A DNA stretch of 19,205 nt from CBDDRG01 sp051306415 (GCA_051306415.1 JBPPNE010000143.1:1-19205), one strand, 5' to 3'. Positions 7,820-15,384 are shown, counted from the stretch's first letter. Notes: generated by a model from the letters alone, not told the origin. Made by a program: numbers and translations.

Positions 7820-7862
7820 TAAAGGCGGGGGATTCTATGTAGGTTATTAATGCACCAGCTAC

Positions 7863-9218
7863 TCATAGCCGGAGTATGTCATTGTATAGGGCGAGCACCA
7901 TCAAACCAACAACGAAGACCAGACCAATCCGGTAACCGACCATCTGGATCTTCTCGGAGACCGGGCTCCCCTTGACCGCCTCAATCAAGTAATACAGCAG
8001 ATGGCCCCCATCGAGCACCGGGATTGGCAGCAAATTCAGCACGCCGAGACTCACGCTCAGTAGCGCCATGAATTGCAAAAACGGACTGACGCCGTGCTCC
8101 GCTGAAGCGCCCGCCACTTTAGCAATCGTGATCGGGCCGCTCAAGTGCTTGACCGACATATCGCCGAGCAACATCTTTTTCACCGAGCCCAGTATCAGCG
8201 TGGCGGTCTTTCCGGTTTGCCGGACCGCTTGCGCCAGCGCATCGATCGGCCCGTAGCGAAAGTTGCGCAGCAGGCTTTCAGGCCATTCCGGCATCAACAC
8301 ACCAACGCCGACCTGACCGATCACCTCCCCCGTTTCCGACTCCACCCGCTTGGGTATTACCGATAACTGGATTCTCGCGCCAGAGCGCTCCAGTGTGAGC
8401 GCGATTTCCTTGCCGGCGCGGCCGCGCACGTAATCCACCCAGTCCCGCCAATCAGTCATCTCGATACCATCGGCGGACACTATGCGATCCCCCGGCTGCA
8501 GCCCGGCGACGGCGGCGGGATCACCGGCAACCACGGTATCAAGCACCGGCGGCACCTTCGGCCGGAACAACTGAATGCCGATATCCCCCACCGGATCCGG
8601 GGCGTCGGAATTGACGTCCCAGTGTTGCAGCGTCGCTTCGCCGGTTTTTTCAAGCGTCGAGCCGGGGTATTTAGTGGTAAACCGGATTGGACCACTGTCG
8701 CCGATGCGCTGCACCAGCTGCTCATTCAACGCTTGCCAGGTCGGCGTCGGCTCACCATCCACCGCGGTGATCTCCTGTCCCGACTGGAGGCCAGCCGCGG
8801 CCGCGATGGAGCCCGGCGCAACCACGTCCACAATGGGCGCCACTCCCTGCACGCCCAGCAGGTACACGCACCAGTAGAACAGTATCGCCAGACCGAAATT
8901 GGCGACCGGCCCCGCCACCACCGTGGCAATGCGCTGCCATACCGATTTGCGATTGAACGCATGGGGCAAGTCGGCCGCGACCACCTCGCCTTCACGCTCA
9001 TCCACCATCTTCACATAGCCCCCCAGGGGAAGGGCGGCGATGACGAACTCGGTATCTCGCCGGTCGCGCCAGCGCAACAGCGGGGGGCCAAACCCAATGG
9101 AAAACCGGACTACCTTGATGCCGCAACGGCGAGCCACCCAGAAATGGCCAAACTCGTGGGCGGTGACCAGCACCCCCAGCGCGACCAGGGTGTAAAAAAT
9201 CATCTGCAAAAAGGCCAT
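7863..9218 (-). CDS. rseP: RIP metalloprotease RseP (site-2 protease of the sigma-E pathway)
   Basis: RseP is an inner-membrane zinc metalloprotease. It cuts RseA after DegS, releasing sigma-E, and it also clears signal-peptide remnants. The 451-residue protein (E. coli 450) has the zinc motif HEFGH (His21, Glu22, His25) in the first membrane helix. A second membrane segment follows near 100-120, then two tandem PDZ domains (about 125-210 and 220-310, seen as GLQSGQEITAVDG and GLQPGDRIVSADG). The third zinc ligand is Asp403 in NLLPIPVLDGG, and a last membrane helix ends the protein. The start at 9218 has GGAG ten bases upstream. It sits between dxr and bamA as in E. coli and Pseudomonas. Confidence 0.98.
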   Translation of the reverse strand: MAFLQMIFYTLVALGVLVTAHEFGHFWVARRCGIKVVRFSIGFGPPLLRWRDRRDTEFVIAALPLGGYVKMVDEREGEVVAADLPHAFNRKSVWQRIATVVAGPVANFGLAILFYWCVYLLGVQGVAPIVDVVAPGSIAAAAGLQSGQEITAVDGEPTPTWQALNEQLVQRIGDSGPIRFTTKYPGSTLEKTGEATLQHWDVNSDAPDPVGDIGIQLFRPKVPPVLDTVVAGDPAAVAGLQPGDRIVSADGIEMTDWRDWVDYVRGRAGKEIALTLERSGARIQLSVIPKRVESETGEVIGQVGVGVLMPEWPESLLRNFRYGPIDALAQAVRQTGKTATLILGSVKKMLLGDMSVKHLSGPITIAKVAGASAEHGVSPFLQFMALLSVSLGVLNLLPIPVLDGGHLLYYLIEAVKGSPVSEKIQMVGYRIGLVFVVGLMVLALYNDILRL

Positions 9219-9238
9219 CGCGACCGCTCCAGCATTAT

Positions 9239-9268
9239 TCAGTGGTTGACAGCTCAGTGGTTGGCAAC
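9239..9268. repeat. 15-bp imperfect tandem duplication covering the dxr stop codon
   Basis: Units 9239-9253 and 9254-9268 are adjacent and match at 13 of 15 positions (TCAGTGGTTG is shared exactly). The second unit holds the last codons and TGA of dxr; the first, in the dxr-rseP spacer, repeats them, including a second in-frame TGA. This mirrors the duplication at the fabZ stop. Confidence 0.75.
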
Positions 9269-10423
9269 AGACATCCGGCGCTGCGCCATTTGGCGGGCGC
9301 GGGCGTCAGCGTCTTGGACTTCGTGGAGGTCTCGCGGTTCACCGCGCCGCCAACGTTGCATCACCGCATCGACCGTTTCGGCGATCCGAGTAAAGCGAAT
9401 TTGGCCGTCGAGAAAGGCGGCCACGGCTTCTTCGTTCGTGGCATTCAACGCGGTCGGCGCATCACCACCGGCCTCGCCGGCGGCACGGGCGAGCGCAAGG
9501 CTGGGGAAGCGCACCGGATCGGGCGCCTCGAAATTGAGGCAGGCGATTTTGATCAGATCCAGCGGCTCCACCCCGGAATCCAGGCGTTCGGGCCAGCCCA
9601 ACGCATGGGCGATGGGCGTGCGCATGTCGGGGTTGCCGAGTTGCGCGAGCACTGACCCATCGGCGTACTCGACAAGGGAGTGCACGATGCTCTGGGGATG
9701 AATCACGATCTCAATGGCAGCGGGCGGCACGCCGAACAGCCAACAAGCTTCGATCAACTCCAGCCCCTTGTTCATCATCGTCGCCGAGTCCACCGATATC
9801 TTGCGGCCCATGCGCCAATTCGGGTGGGCGCATGCCTGATCCGGTGTCACCGTGGCGAGGTCGGCGAGCGGCAGACGGCGAAACGGTCCGCCCGATGCTG
9901 ACAATAACAGGCGCCGCACCCCGGCACTGGTCGAATTCAGATAGCCCTGGGGCAAGCATTGGAAAATTGCGTTATGTTCGCTGTCGATGGGCAGCAGCGT
10001 CGCGCCGGATTCGGCGACAGCGTCCATGAACAGACCTCCGGCCATCACCAGCGCCTCCTTGTTGGCGAGCAACAGGCGTTTACCCGCACCTGCCGCGGCG
10101 AGCGCGGCCGGAAGTCCAGCGGCGCCAACAATGGCGGCCATCACCGTATCGACCGCCGCGTGGGCGGCCACGGCAACAAGACCTTCATCCCCCCAAAGCA
10201 CTTCGGTGTCGCCGGCGATCTGTGGCCGCAGACGATCCGCCACAGCCGCCGTCGTCACCACAGCGTAGCGCGGCTGGAACTGTCGGCACTGGCGAACAAG
10301 ATCGTCCAGCCGTGTATTACCGGTGAGCGCGAAAACCCGAAATCGATCGGGATGGCGGGCGATCACATCGAGGGTGCTAACACCAATGGAGCCGGTAGAC
10401 CCGAGAACCGTAATTAACTGCAT
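9254..10423 (-). CDS. dxr: 1-deoxy-D-xylulose 5-phosphate reductoisomerase
   Basis: Dxr (IspC) rearranges and reduces DXP to 2-C-methyl-D-erythritol 4-phosphate with NADPH, the committed step of the MEP isoprenoid pathway. The 389-residue protein (E. coli 398) has the nucleotide motif GSTGSIG at 8-14 and LLANKEALVMAG at 118-129. Metal ligands are Asp147 and Glu149 in IDSEHNA, and Glu222 in MNKGLE. The substrate-loop segment ASGGPFR and HPQSIVHS are also conserved. The start at 10423 lies three bases after the cdsA stop. Its product pathway feeds UppS, encoded two genes upstream, which is the usual linkage in this cluster. Confidence 0.98.
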   Translation of the reverse strand: MQLITVLGSTGSIGVSTLDVIARHPDRFRVFALTGNTRLDDLVRQCRQFQPRYAVVTTAAVADRLRPQIAGDTEVLWGDEGLVAVAAHAAVDTVMAAIVGAAGLPAALAAAGAGKRLLLANKEALVMAGGLFMDAVAESGATLLPIDSEHNAIFQCLPQGYLNSTSAGVRRLLLSASGGPFRRLPLADLATVTPDQACAHPNWRMGRKISVDSATMMNKGLELIEACWLFGVPPAAIEIVIHPQSIVHSLVEYADGSVLAQLGNPDMRTPIAHALGWPERLDSGVEPLDLIKIACLNFEAPDPVRFPSLALARAAGEAGGDAPTALNATNEEAVAAFLDGQIRFTRIAETVDAVMQRWRRGEPRDLHEVQDADARARQMAQRRMSVANH

Positions 10424-10426
10424 GGC

Positions 10427-11254
10427 CTAGGCGCTGAGCAGCGAATAAAACAGCGCGTATACCGGCAGCGCCGCGGTGAGGCCATCGATCCGATCCAGCA
10501 GGCCGCCATGTCCCGGCAACACCCAGCCGCTGTCTTTGACGCCCCGCTGCCGTTTCACCATGCTCTCCAGCAGATCGCCCATCACCGACGCCAGGCCGGT
10601 AACGCTAGCGAGCAAGAGCCACCCGGGCCAGCGTTCGAAATCGAGTTCAAGATACCGGCCGAAGACGAGCGCCAGCAGCAGGATGCAGAGCTGGCCACCG
10701 AGCAATCCCTCCCAGGTTTTCCCCGGACTCACCGCCGCTGCGAGCTTATGACGACCAAACCGGCGGCCAGCAAAGTAGGCACCGATGTCCGCCGTCGCGA
10801 CGATCAGAATCACCACCAACACCAGCTGCACACCCTGCGGCTGGTGAATCAGCAGATGAACAGACAACCACGTCGGCACCAGCACCCAGACCCCCATTAA
10901 CTGAAGCATCCGGGCGCCGCCCCAGATGCTGGCGCTAGCGGGATAATTCCGTGCCCACCACAACGCAACGACCCAGCCGATACACGCCATCGCGAGCAGG
11001 AAGCGGGCAAAGCCCGGGCCGAAATCCGCCTGCGCATCAATCGCGGCAATCGCTGCCAGGCTGCTCAACACCCCGGCCACAAAAACGACGCGCGCGACTG
11101 GGCTGATCAATCCCGCCAGATCGCTCCACTCCCAGGCCGCATAACCAACGATTCCAGCCAGCAGGGCGGAAGACCCGGCGGGCGGCAAACCCAACAGCGC
11201 CGTAAGCAACAGCGTCGTTAGCACCACAGCTGTCACCACCCGCTGCTTAAGCAC
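10427..11254 (-). CDS. cdsA: Phosphatidate cytidylyltransferase
   Basis: CdsA is a polytopic inner-membrane enzyme that makes CDP-diacylglycerol from phosphatidate and CTP, the precursor of all major phospholipids. The 275-residue protein has about eight hydrophobic segments. Near the C-terminus it carries the family signature, read as KRQRGVKDSGWVLPGHGG followed by LLDRIDG, with the conserved Ser/Lys/Asp residues. The internal segments TADIGAYFAGRRFG and SPGKTWEG are also diagnostic. The initiator is GTG at 11254, with GAGG seven bases upstream. It overlaps the uppS end by 8 bases, so the two are probably translationally coupled. Confidence 0.97.
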   Translation of the reverse strand: MLKQRVVTAVVLTTLLLTALLGLPPAGSSALLAGIVGYAAWEWSDLAGLISPVARVVFVAGVLSSLAAIAAIDAQADFGPGFARFLLAMACIGWVVALWWARNYPASASIWGGARMLQLMGVWVLVPTWLSVHLLIHQPQGVQLVLVVILIVATADIGAYFAGRRFGRHKLAAAVSPGKTWEGLLGGQLCILLLALVFGRYLELDFERWPGWLLLASVTGLASVMGDLLESMVKRQRGVKDSGWVLPGHGGLLDRIDGLTAALPVYALFYSLLSA

Positions 11255-12014
11255 CCACCCGCCTCATTGCGCGCAGTTGGTCGCCGGTAAGACCGAAGCG
11301 GCGCTGCCGCTGATAGTAATCGCGCACCGCGAGGTCAAGGGCTTGACGGTCAAAATCGGGCCAGTAGCAGTCGGCAAAATAGAGTTCGGTGTAGGCCAGT
11401 TGCCAGAGCAGGAAGTTGCTGATCCGCCGTTCCCCCGCCGTGCGGATACAGAGGTCGGGCATCGGCAGATCACCAAGACACAGATTCTGCTCAAACAAGG
11501 TTTCGCTGATCTGCTCTGGCGCCAGCTTGCCAGCGGCAACCTGGCGCGCCAGTTGGCGCGCCGCCTGCACGATATCCCAACGGCCACCATAATCCACCGC
11601 CAACGCGAGGGTAAACTCACCATCTGCGGTGGTGTTTTCCGCGTGAGCAATGAGCTTTTGCAGGTGACGACTGAACTGGCTCTTTTCACCGATGATCCGC
11701 AAGCGGACTCTGCGTTCGCGTAGCTCTTTGATCTCCCGTTCAAGATAACCGGCAAACAGCGACATCAGCCCGCCGACTTCTGCAGCTGGCCGCTGCCAGT
11801 TTTCGCTACTGAAGGCGAACAGGGTCAGCACCTGAATATCGTGGCTCTGGCAGGCGTCAAGGATACCGCGAACCTGCTCAACGCCAGCGCGGTGGCCAGC
11901 GACTCCGCCCAAGCCGCGCTGACGCGCCCAGCGATTGTTGCCATCCATGATCACCGCCAGATGGTGTAGGGGGTGCCCTTCACTATCGTCATCGTCCGCC
12001 CGGCTAACCATCAT
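11247..12014 (-). CDS. uppS: Undecaprenyl diphosphate synthase (cis-prenyltransferase)
   Basis: UppS (IspU) extends farnesyl diphosphate with eight isopentenyl units in cis, giving the C55 carrier for peptidoglycan and O-antigen. The 255-residue cytosolic enzyme has catalytic Asp24 in IMDGNNRWA, plus TLFAFSSENWQRP, RLRIIG, YGGRWDIV, and the diphosphate-binding IRTAGERRISNFLLWQ and AYTELYF. All five conserved regions of the family are therefore present. The N-terminus has a short acidic run (DDDDSEG). There are two adjacent ATGs (12014 and 12011); GAGGG lies about five to six bases before the first. The gene is 20 bases after frr. Confidence 0.98.
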   Translation of the reverse strand: MMVSRADDDDSEGHPLHHLAVIMDGNNRWARQRGLGGVAGHRAGVEQVRGILDACQSHDIQVLTLFAFSSENWQRPAAEVGGLMSLFAGYLEREIKELRERRVRLRIIGEKSQFSRHLQKLIAHAENTTADGEFTLALAVDYGGRWDIVQAARQLARQVAAGKLAPEQISETLFEQNLCLGDLPMPDLCIRTAGERRISNFLLWQLAYTELYFADCYWPDFDRQALDLAVRDYYQRQRRFGLTGDQLRAMRRVGA

Positions 12015-12034
12015 TCAATCCCTCTTCCGGATGG

Positions 12035-12592
12035 CTAAATTTCCAGCAGATCTTTTTCTTTTGCCGCCAGAGCTTCGTCAATGCGGGCAATGCAGCGATC
12101 AGTGATCTTCTGGATATCGTCGTGAGCGCGGTGTTCATCGTCCTCGGTGATCTCCTTCTCCTTGAGCAAATCCTTGATGTCCGACAACACATCGCGGCGA
12201 ACGTTGCGAGTGGCGACGCGGGCGTTCTCCGCCTCCTGTCGAGCCTGGCGGATATAGCCCTTGCGGGTCTGCTCGGTCAGCGACGGCATCGGCAGGCGAA
12301 TCAGGTCGCTATTGGTCATCGGATTCAAGCCCAGATCGGATTTGAGAATCGCCTTCTCAATTTGCGACACAAGATTTTTTTCCCAGGGACTGATGACCAG
12401 CGTGCGCGCATCCGCCACGGTCACATTGGCAACCTGCGCGAGGGGGACATCGCTGCCGTAGTAAGAGACGGTAATGTTCTCGAGAATACTGGGGTGAGCA
12501 CGCCCGGTGCGAATTTTATTGAAGGCGTGAACCAGCGCCTCATAACTCTTCGCCATGCGTTCTTCGGCGTCCTGCTTCAGCTCATTGATCAT
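12035..12592 (-). CDS. frr: Ribosome recycling factor
   Basis: RRF, with EF-G, splits post-termination ribosomes. The 185-residue protein has exactly the E. coli length and the expected two-domain pattern: a coiled-coil domain (residues 1-30 and 105-185) and an inserted beta domain (about 31-104). KIRTGRAHPSIL, YYGSDVPLAQ.A.V and the RNVRRD segment are strongly conserved; the Arg residues of the last contact the ribosome. The ATG at 12592 has CAGG six to seven bases upstream. It follows pyrH by 22 bases, as in nearly all Proteobacteria. Confidence 0.98.
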   Translation of the reverse strand: MINELKQDAEERMAKSYEALVHAFNKIRTGRAHPSILENITVSYYGSDVPLAQVANVTVADARTLVISPWEKNLVSQIEKAILKSDLGLNPMTNSDLIRLPMPSLTEQTRKGYIRQARQEAENARVATRNVRRDVLSDIKDLLKEKEITEDDEHRAHDDIQKITDRCIARIDEALAAKEKDLLEI

Positions 12593-12614
12593 GGTTGGCC
12601 TGCATCGGTCAGCA

Positions 12615-13343
12615 TTAATGCAATGGGGATTCTTCGATCAGAGTTCCCTCGTCTCCGCCCATGATAATGCTGAGCAGAGCGCCCGGCTTGGCCATGCGGA
12701 ACACCCGCAGCGGCATACCGTATTCACGGCACAGGCAAATCGCGGTCAGATCCATCACCCCGAGCTTCCTGTCCAACACCTCATCGTAGGTGAGGTGTTG
12801 ATAAAGCACGGCGTCCGCTGACTTGGCGGGATCGGCACTGTAGACGCCATCAACCTTGGTGGCCTTCAGCACCAGATCGGCATCGATCTCGATGCCGCGC
12901 AAGCAAGCCGCCGAATCCGTGGTAAAAAAGGGATTGCCGGTGCCGGCCACAAAAACCATGACATCGCCGGCGGACAGGTAGCGGATGGCGCGGCGACGCT
13001 CGTAATGCTCCACCATGCCACTGATCGGAATCGCCGACATCACGCGCGCGGGAATGCTGTTGCGGTCGAGAGCGTCGCGCATCGCCAGCCCATTCATTAC
13101 CGTCGCCAGCATGCCCATGTGGTCGCCGGTCACCCGCTCCATCCCGGCGGCACTCAGCGCCGCGCCGCGAAACAGGTTGCCGCCACCAATCACCAAGCCG
13201 ACCTGCACGCCAATGCCGACAAGCTGACCAATCTCCAAAGCCATACGCTCAAGCACCGGAGGACTGATGCCAAAGCTCTCATCGCCCATCAACTCTTCGC
13301 CGCTGAGTTTGAGCAGAATGCGTTTGTATTTTTTATCTTTCAC
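12615..13343 (-). CDS. pyrH: UMP kinase
   Basis: PyrH phosphorylates UMP to UDP with ATP; the bacterial hexameric enzyme belongs to the amino-acid-kinase fold. The 242-residue protein (E. coli 241) shows KRILLKLSGEEL at the N-terminus, the GGGNLFRG loop near 53-60, TGNPFFTTDSAA near 134-145 and the ATKVDGVYSADP segment near 161-172. The initiator is GTG at 13343, with CAGGT about six bases before it. The 60-base spacer to tsf holds no clear promoter or hairpin. A 10-bp palindrome, GCATTAATGC (12612-12621), spans the stop codon and is probably chance. Confidence 0.98.
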   Translation of the reverse strand: MKDKKYKRILLKLSGEELMGDESFGISPPVLERMALEIGQLVGIGVQVGLVIGGGNLFRGAALSAAGMERVTGDHMGMLATVMNGLAMRDALDRNSIPARVMSAIPISGMVEHYERRRAIRYLSAGDVMVFVAGTGNPFFTTDSAACLRGIEIDADLVLKATKVDGVYSADPAKSADAVLYQHLTYDEVLDRKLGVMDLTAICLCREYGMPLRVFRMAKPGALLSIIMGGDEGTLIEESPLH

Positions 13344-13403
13344 CGTTTACCTGATGTCGTCACTTGCATTAGTCACCGGCGCTCGCGATAGTACAGCCTC
13401 TGC

Positions 13404-14276
13404 TTACTTGCTGGCGCCTACCTGAGCAGCCGAGGCCACCTCGGCGGCAAAATCAACTTCCGCAACCTCAATCCCTTCACCGACTTCGAAGCGGATGAAA
13501 CTCTGTATATCGGCACCGGCATTGTTCAGCAGTTTGCCGATTTTTATCTCCGGATCCTTGACGAATGGCTGTTCGACCAGGCTACTCTCAGCGAGAAACT
13601 TGCTAACGCGACCGGCCACCATCTTCTCGATGATCGCCTCGGTCTTGCCGCTCTCCTGAGCCTGGGCGAGGTAGACCGCTTTCTCTTTTGCGATCAGCTC
13701 CGGGGGCATGTCGGCAGGCTTTACCACTTGCGGATTGACTGCCGCGACGTGCATCGCGACATCCCTGGCAAGCTCCTCCCCACCACCGGTGAGCGCTGTC
13801 AACACCGCGATGCGACTATTGCTGTGGACATAGCTGCCGACCCGGGGTGCAGCGACCACCGCCACCCGGCGAACATGGATATTTTCGCCAATTTTCTGCA
13901 CCAGCGCCTGGCGTGCGGTTTCGAGCTCCCCCGCCATCAACGCCGTCACATCGACCTGGCGGTCCGCAAAGGCCTTGGCTAGCACGCGCTGGACAAAGGC
14001 GCGAAAATTGTCGTCGCGAGCGACGAAATCGGTCTCCGAATTCACCTCCAGCAGAACGCCGTAACTACCGTCGTCAGCCACTTGGGCGGCGACGACGCCA
14101 TCGGCCGCTGTGCGCCCGGCTTTCTTGGCGGCTTTCATGCCGCTGGATTTACGCAGATCCTCAATGGCCTTATCAATATCCCCGCCCGCTTCCACCAACG
14201 CCTTTTTGCATTCCATCATGCCGAGCCCGATGCGCTCGCGCAGTTCCTTCACTTGGGCAGCGGAAATGTCTGCCAT
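13404..14276 (-). CDS. tsf: Translation elongation factor Ts
   Basis: EF-Ts is the nucleotide exchange factor of EF-Tu. The 290-residue protein (E. coli 283) has the N-terminal UBA-like domain with VKELRERIGLGMMECKKAL (residues 9-27), then the diagnostic TDFVA motif at 82-86 whose Asp-Phe pair displaces Mg from EF-Tu. A core with HVAA.NP and a C-terminal module ending in Ala/Val-rich sequence follow. The ATG at 14276 has a GAGAGGG purine run just upstream. The rpsB-tsf spacer is 117 bases and contains a strong hairpin, so tsf expression is expected to be set partly by read-through. Confidence 0.98.
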   Translation of the reverse strand: MADISAAQVKELRERIGLGMMECKKALVEAGGDIDKAIEDLRKSSGMKAAKKAGRTAADGVVAAQVADDGSYGVLLEVNSETDFVARDDNFRAFVQRVLAKAFADRQVDVTALMAGELETARQALVQKIGENIHVRRVAVVAAPRVGSYVHSNSRIAVLTALTGGGEELARDVAMHVAAVNPQVVKPADMPPELIAKEKAVYLAQAQESGKTEAIIEKMVAGRVSKFLAESSLVEQPFVKDPEIKIGKLLNNAGADIQSFIRFEVGEGIEVAEVDFAAEVASAAQVGASK

Positions 14277-14307
14277 GGCTTTTCCCTCTCACTCTGTTTC
14301 GGTTGAC

Positions 14308-14331
14308 AAAAAGGGGGCAAGGCCCCCTTTT
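14308..14331 (-). terminator. Intrinsic terminator or attenuator between rpsB and tsf
   Basis: On the minus strand the bases form a perfect 10-bp stem (AAAAGGGGGC pairing with GCCCCCTTTT, 14322-14331 and 14309-14318) with a 3-base loop, and the T-tract extends to 14308. This is a textbook Rho-independent form, placed 32 bases before the tsf ATG. Because tsf follows on the same strand, partial read-through (attenuation) is more likely than full stop; a similar arrangement is known in E. coli rpsB-tsf. Confidence 0.8.
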
Positions 14332-14356
14332 ATTTACTTCAAATATTTACTTCAAA
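14331..14356. repeat. 13-bp perfect tandem duplication upstream of the rpsB-tsf hairpin
   Basis: TATTTACTTCAAA occurs twice without gap (14331-14343 and 14344-14356). In transcript order it lies between the rpsB stop and the terminator stem, abutting the stem base. It is AT-rich in a GC-rich neighbourhood. No known site is recognised. Confidence 0.8.
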
Positions 14357-14393
14357 TAGCTCTCTACTTGCCAGAGCCGGCTCTAATCGGCCG

Positions 14394-15170
14394 TCAACGG
14401 GCGGCTTCTGCCGCCTCGGCTTCAACGGTGCCAGCAGCGACGTCGGCGACTTCGACAAACTCATCCTTGCTCCCCTTGCCACCGGCAGCCTGCGGCCTGC
14501 CTTCGAGGATGGCGTCGGCGATGGCCGTGGCGTAGAGCTTGACCGCACGAACCGCATCGTCATTGCCGGGAATCACTCTGTCAATGCCGTCGGGATCACT
14601 ATTGGAATCAACAATACCGATGACCGGGATCCCGAGTTTGTTGGCCTCCTGCACCGATATCCGCTCGTGATCGACATCGATAACAAAGAGCGCATCCGGT
14701 AGGCCACCCATATCCTTGATGCCGCCGATGGAACGTTCGAGCTTGTCCATCATGCGCATGCGCATCAGCGCTTCTTTCTTGGTCAGTTTCTCAAAGGTGC
14801 CATCGGTGCTCTGGGTCTGCAATTCCCGCAGGTGGCGGATTGAGGCGCGAATGGTCTTGTAGTTGGTCAACATGCCGCCCAGCCAGCGGTGGCTGACATA
14901 GGGCATGCCGGCGCGCTCAGCCTGCTCTTTGATCACGGCCTGGGCAGCGCGCTTGGTGCCGACAAACAGGAGCTTGTTGCCGTTGGCGCTTAGCTGGCGA
15001 ACCTGTTCGAGCGCCGCGTTGAAGGCGGGCACGGTGTATTCGAGGTTGATAATGTGGATCTTGTTGCGGGCCCCGAAAATGTAGGGAGCCATCTTGGGAT
15101 TCCAGAAGCGGGTCTGGTGGCCAAAATGGACACCAGCCTGCAACATGTCACGCATGCTGACAGCAGTCAT
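14394..15170 (-). CDS. rpsB: Small ribosomal subunit protein uS2
   Basis: The 258-residue protein follows E. coli S2 (241 residues) almost throughout: VSMRDMLQAGVHFGHQTRFWNPK at the start, FGARNKIHIINLE, LFVGTKRAA, HRWLGGMLTNYKT, the DGTFEKLTKKEAL coiled-coil region, DMGGLPDALFVID and VDSNSDPDGID. It ends with an Ala/Glu-rich tail of about 25 residues that is longer than in E. coli. The start at 15170 is chosen because it matches the family N-terminus and has AGGA about eight bases upstream. The frame stays open to 15242, but that segment belongs to the leader. S2 is known to repress rpsB-tsf by binding the leader. Confidence 0.98.
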   Translation of the reverse strand: MTAVSMRDMLQAGVHFGHQTRFWNPKMAPYIFGARNKIHIINLEYTVPAFNAALEQVRQLSANGNKLLFVGTKRAAQAVIKEQAERAGMPYVSHRWLGGMLTNYKTIRASIRHLRELQTQSTDGTFEKLTKKEALMRMRMMDKLERSIGGIKDMGGLPDALFVIDVDHERISVQEANKLGIPVIGIVDSNSDPDGIDRVIPGNDDAVRAVKLYATAIADAILEGRPQAAGGKGSKDEFVEVADVAAGTVEAEAAEAAR

Positions 15171-15303
15171 AAATATTTCCTGGTTGTGGGTTAAACCTCC
15201 ACATACCCCATCGGCCAACCCACCGCGAACGGCTACGGGCACCCAGGCCGACGTGTCGATATGTGTGTGTCGTTAAGTATCGAGCCGGCGGTCATTCCGC
15301 CGG
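15171..15303 (-). promoter_or_regulatory. rpsB 5' leader, candidate S2 autoregulatory RNA
   Basis: From the predicted transcription start near 15302 the leader is about 130 bases, similar in scale to the E. coli rpsB leader, which binds S2. It contains a 5'-terminal hairpin (15285-15303). Close to the ribosome site, GTGGGTT (minus, 15223-15217) pairs perfectly with AACCCAC (15192-15186) around a 24-base loop that includes a GGAGG. This arrangement suits translational control, but I could not align it to the known S2 leader motif. Confidence 0.5.
15285..15303 (-). other. GC-rich hairpin at the predicted 5' end of the rpsB transcript
   Basis: CCGGCGG (15303-15297 on the minus strand) pairs with CCGCCGG (15291-15285), a perfect 7-bp stem with a 5-base loop. 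It begins at or within a base or two of the expected start site. It may protect the mRNA 5' end or belong to the S2 leader fold. Confidence 0.6.
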
Positions 15304-15308
15304 GGCGC

Positions 15309-15337
15309 TTTATACCATAAACACCCAGCCGAATGAA
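15309..15337 (-). promoter_or_regulatory. rpsB promoter (extended -10, GC-rich discriminator)
   Basis: The minus strand reads TGGTATAAA: a TATAAA -10 box (15314-15309) with an extended -10 TG at 15317-15316. Seventeen bases upstream is a weak -35 box, TTCATT (15337-15332). The bases after the -10 are GCGCCCC, a GC-rich discriminator of the type found at promoters repressed by ppGpp and DksA, which fits a ribosomal protein operon. Confidence 0.7.
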
Positions 15338-15384
15338 GTCAGCGACAACACTGCGACAACACCCCGCGGGCGGTGGCCATTGGG

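Noticed and set aside
8622..9701. 359-codon plus-strand frame across rseP and dxr
   Set aside because: Runs across two well-defined opposite-strand genes and their spacer; no recognisable protein features.
14373..14384. 12-bp perfect palindrome AGAGCCGGCTCT after rpsB
   Set aside because: A palindrome without loop forms only a poor hairpin and no operator is known here; probably chance.
15171..15242. 24-codon N-terminal extension of rpsB
   Set aside because: It translates the structured leader; S2 family N-terminus and Shine-Dalgarno support 15170.
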